Shown: positions 6,481 to 12,456 of the stretch, one piece after another | Position numbering within the stretch: position 1 is the first letter of the stretch | How the letters are laid out: the number at the start of each line of letters is the position of its first letter | Assembly (NCBI GenBank): GCA_019420265.1 | Contig: JAHZHM010000094.1 | Coordinates: 2,006-14,461, forward strand | Direction: 5' to 3' | Origin: Clostridiales bacterium | GTDB taxonomy: Bacteria > Bacillota > Clostridia > Christensenellales > Christensenellaceae | DNA length: 12,456 nucleotides | Position numbers and translations under genes: made by a program | The notes under the pieces: generated by a model | What the model saw: only the letters and a program-made list of their open reading frames with translations | Databases searched by the model: none | What the model was told of the DNA's origin: nothing

Positions 6481-6526
6481 CGGGGAGGGAGTATCGCCCG
6501 GGGAGGGAGTATCGCCCGGGGAGGGG
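6481..6526. repeat. Tandem 18-bp repeat, 2 full copies plus a partial copy
   Basis: The unit CGGGGAGGGAGTATCGCC occurs at 6481-6498 and 6499-6516 without mismatch, and CGGGGAGGG starts a third copy at 6517. The plus strand carries repeated GGGG-A-GGG blocks, so G-quadruplex formation is possible there. The array abuts the terminator stem. There is no variable spacer, so this is not a CRISPR array. Confidence 0.9.
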
Positions 6527-6626
6527 CAATACAGACTATTTTCATCGCATCGCTATCCTGCCGCGATGCCATTCGTAACACCGTCATCACCCGGTAAATA
6601 TTACGAATTTATGACTTTTAGTTTAA

Positions 6627-6655
6627 ATTTTATATATGTCTTATTCATGTCTAAA
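6627..6655 (-). promoter_or_regulatory. Candidate sigma-A-type promoter for the putative small RNA
   Basis: Minus strand TTTAGA (6655-6650), 17 bases, TAAAAT (6632-6627): four of six and five of six matches to the vegetative consensus with ideal spacing. It lies in an AT-rich block (6601-6690) that contrasts with the GC-rich flanks. AT-rich DNA yields chance matches, so confidence is moderate. Confidence 0.4.
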
Positions 6656-6689
6656 TTATGAACAAATTATGAATATCAATTTTTGTCCT

Positions 6690-9600
6690 CTAGGCCAAGA
6701 TGTGCAGGCTGCTTCCTCGCTCGCCTTTTTTCACCTGAACGGCGCAGGCGATGGTATCCGAAAGCGCCGCCACATGCGAAATGATGCCCACCAGCCGCCT
6801 GGAGCTTTTGACCGAAAGCAGCATATCCAGCGCTTCGCCGATGGAAGCGCTGTCCAGCGTGCCGAATCCCTCATCGATAAACATGGCCTCTATCTCCATT
6901 TTGCCCGTCTGGCGCTGCAAAAATACGGAGAGCCCGAGGCACAGCGCCAGGGAGAGCAGAAATTTTTCGCCTCCCGAAAGGCTCTGCACGCCTCTATTCT
7001 CGCCGGAAAGCGCATCGAACACCTCAAAATTCAGGCCCGCCTTGCGCTTTTGGCCGACAGCCTCCCGGGTGCGCAGCAGGCGGTATCTCCCTCCATGCAC
7101 GGATTCCAGCAGGACATTCGCCTCTTTTGTAACAGCGGAGAGCAAAATTCCCATGACAAACCTGCCAATCCCGATGCCCCGATTGCCCCGCAAAGTTGCC
7201 GAGAAATTTTGCAGCATATCCGCTTCGGGCGCTTTTTGCTGCAAAAGTGCATCTACTTTTTTTGCCTCTCGCAAAACGCCTTCCAGAGCGCGCAGCCGCT
7301 CCCGCTGCTCTGCGCATTTTTCCCGGAACATCCCGGCTTTTTCCTCGGCCTGCCTGCTCTGCTGAGCAATCTTTTCCAGCTCGGGCCGCTCCTGCCCTGC
7401 CAGCAATTCTGCCAGCAGGCGCTCCTCCCGCTCTGTTGCCTGCAGTCTCCCGGCATATTCCTCTATTTCTTCTCGGTATTGCGCAGCCTGCTCTTCCGAA
7501 AGCCGCGCCGCCTCAAAAGTCTGCTCATCTGCGAATCCCTGGGCAAAAAATGCCTTGTGCAGATTCTCCCTAGCCAGAGCGTGCGCCGCTTCCGCTTTTT
7601 CCTGTTCCTCTGCGGCGGTATCCAGCCGGGCTTTTGCGGCGGCCAGTTGCTGCTGTGCATGCTCCTTTTGGGTTTGCGCCTGCTCTATGGCCTGCTGCAG
7701 CCGTTCCATCTCCTCTTGCTTCTCTCTGCGCTGAGTTTCCAGCTCCGCTGGCTGTATCTCCAGCTCAAAACTCTCCCGCATCGCTTGAATGCGGGCTTTT
7801 GTGCTCACAAGCTGTTCGCGCCGCTGCTGTTCCAGATCTGTCGCACTACTCAGGTGCTCCTGCTGTGCGGCGGCCAGCTCCTCCAGCGCCGCCCTTTGTT
7901 GCCGCGCCTCTTTTAGGCTTTGCGCCGCCTGCTTGGCCGCCTGGTATGCTTTTTGCGCTTGCTCCAGCTCTTCCTCTATTTTCCGGCCCAAAGCCTTCTT
8001 GCCAAACCGCTCCTCCAATTCCTGTTTGCGTTCCTGCAGGGAGCGGCTTTGCTCTGCCAAAACCGCCTGTTCTTTTCTGCATTCCTCCAAGGCTGCCTGC
8101 GCCGCCTTTTGCTGCTCCCTGCAGGCGCTTAGCTGCTCTTTGCTCACTTGCTCGCTCTCGCCCACAGCCGCCGGCCGCTCAAAGAGATTGCCGCAAACCG
8201 GGCAGGTATCCCCCTGGTGCAAGCCTTTGGCCACCAACTGCGCCGCATTGCCAAGATAGCTCTCGTATGCCCTCTCATATGCTTGCTCACAGCGTTTTTT
8301 CCGCTCCAGGCGCGTTTGCTCCAAGGCGTTTAGCTGGAGGAGCTTTTGCCCCGCCTGTTCCAGCTTTTGGCAGATCTCCTCCCAACGGGTTCTCTCTTTT
8401 TTCTCGTCCCCCAGCCGCGCAACCTGGGCGCTCCAATGCGCCTCTGTTTGCGCAAATTCCTCTAGCTGGGCAATCTCCTCTCGCAGTGCAAGCTGGCTCT
8501 GAGCATTTTCCTGCAGTGCCTGCTGGATGCTCTCCCTTTCCCGATTTGCACTTGTCCAATCTTCCCGCAGCTTTAGAAACAGTTGTTTTTCCTGCAGAAG
8601 GGCTTTTGCCTGTTCCGCCTGCTGCTCTAACTGCGCGGCCGCTTGCCGCAGCTCGGTCAGAGCCATCTGCCACCCCTTGCTCTTCTCATATTCTGCCATG
8701 GCCTGCGCATGCCGCTGCTCCTGGCCGCTCATCTGCTCTCTCGCCAATGCCCAGCCGCGGCTGCGTGCCTCTGCCTCACGCTCGGCAGAGCGATAGCTCT
8801 CAAAAACAGGCAAGATGCGCTGCGCCCGCTCCGCTTTTTCCAGCTTTGCGCGCATCTGGCGCATCTCTTCCTTCCGCCCAGCAAGAACAACTTTCTCCTC
8901 CCCCAGTTTTTCCAATCGGACAAACTGCTCTTCCAGGCTTCTGGCGCGAATCTCTTCTGCCTGCGCCCGTTCCAATGCCTGCGCCGCCTTTTCTGACAGC
9001 GCCTGCAATTTTTCGAGCTCCTGCGCTTCCGCTTCCCGCTGTTCTCCCAGCGCGGCGACACTCTCGACTCCCGCGCTGCGCAGCACCGCATCCCGCTGTC
9101 CGCGCAGTTCTCTGGCCTGTGCCATCATCTCGCCCGCCTGCTGATTCAGCCATTCCGCCGCCTGCGTCCAAATCTCCGCTCCAAACAGCGTGCGCAGAAT
9201 TTTCTCTTTTTCCTCCGTATCTGCCGTCAACAGCCGCTCAAACTGCCCCTGGGGCAGGAGGATAATCTGGCGGAACTGATCGTAAGAGAGCCCCAAAAGC
9301 GATGCCGCATACTGATCCACCGCCGTTTTTTTCATATTCGCCGCAAATGGAACCAGCGCGCCGTCTTCCCGCAATTCGCCCGCTCTGGCCATTTCTTCAA
9401 ATCCATCCAGATCTTTTCGGCGCGTGGGCCGAAGATATCGGTAAAACTGGTAGCGCTTGCCCTTATGCTCAAAAGTAAATTCGACAAACGTCTGCACATC
9501 CTGCCCCGCATACTGGCAGCGCATGGAGACAAAACTGCCCCGCCCGCCGCCACTGCTCCTTCCAAACAAGGCATACGTCATGGCGTCTAAAATGGCGGTT

Positions 9601-9722
9601 TTTCCCGCGCCGGTCGGCCCGCTGATTAGAAACAGCCCATCCTGGCGAAAGAGCGTAAAATCGATGTATTGCTCCTTTTCATATGGCCCAAACGCCGCAA
9701 ACCGAAGCGAAAGCGGAATCAT
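6690..9722 (-). CDS. sbcC: SbcC, ATPase/coiled-coil subunit of the SbcCD nuclease
   Basis: SbcC is the Rad50-like SMC-family ATPase that pairs with SbcD to process DNA ends, hairpins and palindrome-derived structures. The 1010-residue protein shows the complete layout: Walker A GPTGAGKT (35-42), Q-loop LLPQGQFERLL (155-165), and two long Gln/Glu/Ala-rich coiled-coil arms. A zinc hook CPVC (Cys507 and Cys510) sits almost exactly mid-protein. The C-terminal lobe has signature SLSGGEK (914-920), Walker B MFIDEGFGTLD (947-957) and a switch His983 in ISHV. Length is normal for Firmicutes SbcC. Its ATG overlaps the sbcD stop in an ATGA junction, so translation is coupled. No strong terminator follows immediately; the first is at 6453-6480. 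Nothing is missing or disrupted. Confidence 0.97.
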   Translation of the reverse strand: MIPLSLRFAAFGPYEKEQYIDFTLFRQDGLFLISGPTGAGKTAILDAMTYALFGRSSGGGRGSFVSMRCQYAGQDVQTFVEFTFEHKGKRYQFYRYLRPTRRKDLDGFEEMARAGELREDGALVPFAANMKKTAVDQYAASLLGLSYDQFRQIILLPQGQFERLLTADTEEKEKILRTLFGAEIWTQAAEWLNQQAGEMMAQARELRGQRDAVLRSAGVESVAALGEQREAEAQELEKLQALSEKAAQALERAQAEEIRARSLEEQFVRLEKLGEEKVVLAGRKEEMRQMRAKLEKAERAQRILPVFESYRSAEREAEARSRGWALAREQMSGQEQRHAQAMAEYEKSKGWQMALTELRQAAAQLEQQAEQAKALLQEKQLFLKLREDWTSANRERESIQQALQENAQSQLALREEIAQLEEFAQTEAHWSAQVARLGDEKKERTRWEEICQKLEQAGQKLLQLNALEQTRLERKKRCEQAYERAYESYLGNAAQLVAKGLHQGDTCPVCGNLFERPAAVGESEQVSKEQLSACREQQKAAQAALEECRKEQAVLAEQSRSLQERKQELEERFGKKALGRKIEEELEQAQKAYQAAKQAAQSLKEARQQRAALEELAAAQQEHLSSATDLEQQRREQLVSTKARIQAMRESFELEIQPAELETQRREKQEEMERLQQAIEQAQTQKEHAQQQLAAAKARLDTAAEEQEKAEAAHALARENLHKAFFAQGFADEQTFEAARLSEEQAAQYREEIEEYAGRLQATEREERLLAELLAGQERPELEKIAQQSRQAEEKAGMFREKCAEQRERLRALEGVLREAKKVDALLQQKAPEADMLQNFSATLRGNRGIGIGRFVMGILLSAVTKEANVLLESVHGGRYRLLRTREAVGQKRKAGLNFEVFDALSGENRGVQSLSGGEKFLLSLALCLGLSVFLQRQTGKMEIEAMFIDEGFGTLDSASIGEALDMLLSVKSSRRLVGIISHVAALSDTIACAVQVKKGERGSSLHILA

Positions 9723-10846
9723 AACAGCGCTCCTTTCTCAGCATACTCCATTGCGTGCAAAAACCACTGCATTTCTCCCTGGCTGGGGCTGCGCCCTTCC
9801 TGTTCCTGCAGGAATTCCCGCAGGATCACTTCTGCCGAAAGCTGCTCCACCTGTTCGGGCGAGAGCGCGGCCTCCTCCCCCGGTGCGTAGGCCGAGCTAT
9901 AGGCCAAAAGCAAGTTCGGATATGCCGCCCGAAAAAACTCATAATCCTCTTTTGCTATGCGCGCATCCGTCACTTCCAGGCGCAGGTAATCCTGGCTCGG
10001 GTGCTCTGCCGACTGCTTTTTCAGCGCTTCCAGCGTTCCGCGCTCCTCCCGCAGGCAATAAGGCGCATGAATCGGAAGCTCGCGCAGGCTGAGGTCTTCT
10101 GTATCCAAAACCAAAAAGCGCTTGTGCTGATTTTTCTCCGAGAAGGAATAGGGCAGCGGCGTCCCGGAATAATAGGCGTTTTTGCCCACTTTTTGTGGCG
10201 CGTGCAGATGCCCCAGGGCGACATAATCGAACGCTTGCATGCTCTGTGCTCCAACCACTGCCGCGCCGCCGATGATGGCCGTCCGATCGCTGCCCGCCGT
10301 CAGCCCACCGCGCACGAACAGGTGCGCCAGTAAAATATTGCGCTCTCCCGGCACAGGCGCCGGCATCCAATCGGCCAGCAAAATATCCAGCGCCTCCTGC
10401 ATATCCCGAGCGGGTTTGCCCGTCAGGCTGCGCACCTCATCCACATTAAAATAGGGCAGCAAAAAGAAATTGACCGGCGTTCCTTGCTGCTCCAGCCGAA
10501 TATGGCGTGGGCCTTCTCTCAGCCGCCCGGCGACATATAGCCCCGCCCGCTCGAGCAGCGCACCGCAGGAGGCCAGCCGTTCTGCGCCATCGTGGTTGCC
10601 TGCTATGGCAAACACTTTGACACCCTGCTTAATGCACAGCTTTGTGGCAAGCTCGTTATACAGCTCGATCACTTCCGCCGCCACCACCGAGCGATCGAAC
10701 AGATCGCCGCTGATGAGCACAGCATCAATCCGCTCCTGCCGCACAGTTTTTGCCAGCTCCTCTATCAAATAGCGCTGATGCTCCAACAGGCTTCTGCCCA
10801 TTAGGCTGATTCCAAGATGAAGATCAGAAGTATGCAATAATCTCAC
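9719..10846 (-). CDS. sbcD: SbcD, Mre11-like nuclease subunit of SbcCD
   Basis: SbcD is the metal-dependent phosphodiesterase subunit, giving 3'-5' exonuclease and structure-specific endonuclease activity with SbcC. The 375-residue product carries the calcineurin-like motifs in order: SDLHLG (7-12; Asp8, His10), SGDLFDR (46-52), GNHDG (83-87), AHLFVRG with His175, and GHLH (212-215). A capping/SbcC-binding region fills the rest. The start is GTG at 10846, supported by GGAGG six bases upstream; the protein then begins MRLLHTSD, as expected for the family. The last four bases are shared with sbcC. A sigma-A-type promoter lies 140-170 bp upstream, so the mRNA has a long structured leader. Confidence 0.97.
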   Translation of the reverse strand: MRLLHTSDLHLGISLMGRSLLEHQRYLIEELAKTVRQERIDAVLISGDLFDRSVVAAEVIELYNELATKLCIKQGVKVFAIAGNHDGAERLASCGALLERAGLYVAGRLREGPRHIRLEQQGTPVNFFLLPYFNVDEVRSLTGKPARDMQEALDILLADWMPAPVPGERNILLAHLFVRGGLTAGSDRTAIIGGAAVVGAQSMQAFDYVALGHLHAPQKVGKNAYYSGTPLPYSFSEKNQHKRFLVLDTEDLSLRELPIHAPYCLREERGTLEALKKQSAEHPSQDYLRLEVTDARIAKEDYEFFRAAYPNLLLAYSSAYAPGEEAALSPEQVEQLSAEVILREFLQEQEGRSPSQGEMQWFLHAMEYAEKGALL

Positions 10847-10979
10847 GCGATTCCTCCCTGCCCGCCGCTTGGCAAAGGCTCTCCCATTGATGACACCACT
10901 TATCGGCGCGCGTCGTGCGGCGATGGTAGCCGCGAACGCTCAGGCTTCGGAAGGGCTTTGCCCTTTCCGCTAAAGCCGT
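10847..10979 (-). promoter_or_regulatory. Structured 5' leader of the sbcDC mRNA
   Basis: With a transcript start predicted near 10979, the leader is about 133 nt. It opens almost at once with a long hairpin (10943-10977): GGCTT/AAGCC outside, CGGAA/TTCCG with a one-base bulge, and GGGC/GCCC closing a 3-nt loop. A second stem GCGGC/GCCGC (10917-10921 with 10929-10933) follows. A 14-codon ORF (10887-10843) ends in a TGA that overlaps the sbcD GTG. I recognise no known riboswitch. A 5'-terminal stem could simply stabilise the mRNA. Confidence 0.45.
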
Positions 10980-10985
10980 GTGTTC

Positions 10986-11013
10986 ATTATACCATAAAGT
11001 GATTTTCCCGCAA
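10986..11013 (-). promoter_or_regulatory. Sigma-A-type promoter of sbcDC
   Basis: Minus strand TTGCGG (11013-11008), 16 bases, then a perfect TATAAT (10991-10986). The -35 overlaps the T-run of the upstream terminator. No other gene start lies between here and sbcD. Confidence 0.75.
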
Positions 11014-11048
11014 AAAAAGAGCGAAGAGAAGGCTCTCTTCGCTCTTTT
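11012..11048 (-). terminator. Rho-independent terminator of the surface-protein operon
   Basis: Perfect 15-bp stem (11015-11029 with 11034-11048; core AAGAGCGAAGAG) and 4-nt AGGC loop. On the minus strand it is followed by seven T residues. It starts 2 bp after the TAA stop of the upstream small protein. Confidence 0.93.
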
Positions 11049-11050
11049 CG

Positions 11051-11503
11051 TTACAGCAGGTCGTCCGACCAGCCCACATCCTCGCCATCCTGAGGCTTGG
11101 AAGGCGTCGTTGGAGTCTGCGTCGTCCCGCCCCCGCCAGAGTTGCCGCCGGTATTGCCGCTGCCCGACGGACGGCTGGGACGCTTGGTCGGCCGCGATGT
11201 CGGCTCTTCTACCTTCGGCACTTCGCCTATGGCAAAAACAGATGGCGTGTTCTCAGCCGCGGGGTATTCTCCCCAGCTCGCCCGGACCGCATAGGGATCG
11301 CCCTCCTGCAGCTGCGCCACTGTCCCGGCCTGGTTCCACTCGCCGCCGGCAGACCATTCTACATTCCCATCAGCCACGCGGACACGGATTTCCCGCCCAG
11401 GCGCCGTCTCCTGGTCTTGATGAAACAGCAGCCAACCGCTGCCCATTCCAGCGGCAAAAAGCAGGATAGCTGCCGCGCCGCTCAAAAGTATTATCTTTTT
11501 CAT
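11051..11503 (-). CDS. Small membrane-anchored secreted protein with low-complexity tail, function unknown
   Basis: I do not recognise this 150-residue protein. It has a signal-anchor (Lys2-Lys3, hydrophobic 4-27). A small extracytoplasmic region (about 37-95) follows, with alternating polar/hydrophobic strands and four Trp in the protein before and within it (W24, W50, W56, W77), looking like a compact beta domain. A Pro/Thr/Ser/Arg then Gly/Asn/Ser-rich linker (about 100-138) and an acidic end GEDVGWSDDLL complete it. Such linkers are typical of wall-spanning or surface-exposed proteins. There is no LPXTG motif and no lipobox Cys. The ATG at 11503 has GGAGGG six bases upstream, and the upstream surface-protein gene stops only 15 bp before it, so the two are one transcription unit. 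It may be an accessory or membrane partner of that protein; this is inference from position. Confidence 0.85.
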   Translation of the reverse strand: MKKIILLSGAAAILLFAAGMGSGWLLFHQDQETAPGREIRVRVADGNVEWSAGGEWNQAGTVAQLQEGDPYAVRASWGEYPAAENTPSVFAIGEVPKVEEPTSRPTKRPSRPSGSGNTGGNSGGGGTTQTPTTPSKPQDGEDVGWSDDLL

Positions 11504-11518
11504 ACGATTCCCTCCATC

Positions 11519-12456
11519 CTATCTGGCATCCGCAATGATCCTGTGCAGGAACTGATCTTCCGGCGAGCCGACAGCATAATCTTTGCGAGCGATGAGCTGC
11601 TGTGCAATCGAATAGATGCTCTTTGCCATAGGCGGCCCATAGATGGTGTAGCTCTGCCCGTCTTTCTGCAAAATGATATATCCCCGGAACGCAAACTCGG
11701 TCTTATAGCGCTCGGCAGGCAGGCGCACCAGAACCGAAGTAAAGCGCTGCCGCCCCTGAACCGTCTCGAAAACGCGGTCGTTCACGGCGCCATTCTGCGT
11801 CCAATAGCTGCGCCCAGATGCCACCTTATCGCCGCCCAGCACAAAAGCATATCCCTTGCCGATATTCTCCTGCATCATCACCAGCGTTCCATATTCCTTC
11901 AAATGGAAGCCATCCAGGCCCGCGCCGCTGAGCAAAGCGCCTTTGGTGCTCTCGGAAATGCCCGTTTTAAAGCGGATGCCTGTGTCACCGGAGATGCGGA
12001 TGGAAAAGCCATGGTACGTCAGCAAATCCTTCAGGGCATCCTGCCGCTGCGCGGTGTATTTGCCGCCCGAGAAGGAAAGCAGCCAAACCTGCATTCCGGT
12101 GGGAACTCCGCTGGCGTTGGTCTCGTAATATGTGGCTGTCTTTGCGCGGCCATCTGATAGGGTAACTTTCAGCGTGTTGCCGCTGCGCTGCGCCTGGTAT
12201 ACACGGCCATCCACATAGATTTTAGAGTTGCTGGGCGTGCCGGCCAGCGTCAGCGAAACGGTATAATCGTCTTTGGGCTTGGGCGGATCCACCACGCCGC
12301 TGGGGGGATCCAGCTTGCGGAAACGGACCAGCAAATTCTGCGTCCCATCCGCGACATATGCCGCATAGCAGACTCCGTTCGCGAGAATTACATCCGAAGC
12401 CGAGCTATCCACAGGCGAGGCGATCGCCTTGCCCACCTGTTTCCAGCCGCCGGATT
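11519..12456 (-). CDS. Large secreted/surface protein, C-terminal part (5' end beyond window)
   Basis: The frame is open to the window edge, giving 311 visible C-terminal residues; the start lies outside. The GTG at 12436 is an internal Val and not a start. The visible part begins with a segment containing GGWKQVGKAI...YAAYVADG, resembling one blade of the repeat propellers found in clostridial exoproteins. A Pro/Lys linker (DPPSGVVDPPKPKDD) follows, then a beta-rich region starting YTVSLTLAGTPSNSKIYVDG. The last ~170 residues contain GIRFKTGI, EYGTLVMM and FAFRGYIILQKDGQSYTIYG. I recall this pattern as a recurring C-terminal module of unknown role in multidomain surface proteins of Clostridia, without a name I can give. 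No catalytic motif, sortase signal or S-layer homology repeat is visible. The small anchored protein lies 15 bp downstream. Confidence 0.8.
   Translation of the reverse strand, partial: SGGWKQVGKAIASPVDSSASDVILANGVCYAAYVADGTQNLLVRFRKLDPPSGVVDPPKPKDDYTVSLTLAGTPSNSKIYVDGRVYQAQRSGNTLKVTLSDGRAKTATYYETNASGVPTGMQVWLLSFSGGKYTAQRQDALKDLLTYHGFSIRISGDTGIRFKTGISESTKGALLSGAGLDGFHLKEYGTLVMMQENIGKGYAFVLGGDKVASGRSYWTQNGAVNDRVFETVQGRQRFTSVLVRLPAERYKTEFAFRGYIILQKDGQSYTIYGPPMAKSIYSIAQQLIARKDYAVGSPEDQFLHRIIADAR

Larger units (their letters stand above)
6453..6620 (-). ncRNA. Candidate small non-coding RNA (or long sbcC 3' UTR)
   Basis: A promoter-like pair at 6627-6655, several inverted repeats and a strong terminator would define a transcript of about 168 nt with no convincing gene. 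Structures on the minus strand include a two-part stem-loop: CGTAA/TTACG around ACCG/CGGT, about 6574-6605. A 7-bp hairpin GCATCGC/GCGATGC (6547-6553 with 6563-6569) has a 9-nt loop. C-rich tandem repeats (6481-6526) and the terminator hairpin follow. It does not match any RNA family I can recall, including 6S, SRP RNA and common riboswitches. The alternative is a structured 3' UTR of sbcC. Confidence 0.35.

Noticed and set aside
6481..6526. CRISPR-like array
   Set aside because: The repeats are directly adjacent without spacers, 18 bp long, and no cas gene is present.
6547..6569. Terminator for sbcC at the GCATCGC hairpin
   Set aside because: There is no T-run after the stem on either strand, and the loop is 9 nt; treated only as internal structure of the candidate RNA.
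6309..6590. N-terminal extension of the membrane protein to the ATG at 6590
   Set aside because: It would cross the 18-bp repeats and a strong terminator and has an unlikely repetitive sequence. GGAGG is placed for ATG 6308.
7634..9265. 543-codon Pro/Ala-rich open frame on the plus strand
   Set aside because: It is the mirror of the Gln/Glu/Ala-rich coiled-coil codons of sbcC in GC-rich DNA; composition alone explains the missing stops.
6690..10846. sbcDC as part of a defence island or phage region
   Set aside because: Both genes are complete, ordinary housekeeping repair genes with a vegetative promoter, and no phage, restriction or transposon gene is nearby.
11519..12436. GTG at 12436 as the true start of the surface protein
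   Set aside because: The frame stays open to the window edge, the residues before the Val continue a repeat blade, and there is no signal peptide or ribosome site at that point.

Overview
The window looks like a chromosomal segment of an endospore-forming Firmicute, most likely a member of the Clostridia with fairly GC-rich coding DNA. The evidence is a neighbouring spoIID-spoIIQ pair, Gram-positive-type Shine-Dalgarno sites (AGGAGG, GGAGG), lipoprotein and surface-protein architecture, and many strong Rho-independent terminators. Every gene I can support lies on the minus strand, so the biological reading order runs from high to low coordinates. Long plus-strand open frames are antisense shadows.

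Layout in transcription order. (1) 12456-11051: a two-gene unit. It holds the C-terminal part of a large secreted or surface protein (5' end off the window) and, 15 bp downstream, a small membrane-anchored protein with a low-complexity tail. A strong terminator follows. (2) 11013-6690: a sigma-A-type promoter, a structured leader of about 130 nt, then sbcD (GTG start) and sbcC overlapping by 4 nt. They encode the SbcCD (Mre11-Rad50-like) nuclease complex. (3) 6689-6309: a non-coding stretch of 381 bp. It has an AT-rich promoter-like block, stem-loops, two tandem 18-bp GC-rich repeats and a terminator, and may encode a small RNA; a separate weak promoter for the next unit follows. (4) 6308-4014: an unnamed five-helix membrane protein, then a DUF885-type putative zinc hydrolase predicted to be a lipoprotein, ended by a perfect 16-bp hairpin terminator. 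(5) 3964-1843: spoIID with a good sigma-E-like promoter and its own terminator, then spoIIQ with a plausible forespore promoter and its own terminator. (6) 1790-1: a phosphomannomutase/phosphoglucomutase and, 10 bp downstream, a small charged protein cut by the window edge.

The functional themes are forespore engulfment (SpoIID trims peptidoglycan, SpoIIQ forms the forespore half of the trans-septal channel), DNA end and hairpin processing (SbcCD), and hexose-phosphate interconversion for envelope or storage polymers. I see no mobile element, CRISPR array, tRNA, rRNA, phage gene or defence island. The less ordinary points are the non-coding 6453-6632 region, the structured sbcDC leader, the poorly defined start of the DUF885 lipoprotein, and the uncharacterised surface-protein pair at the right edge.
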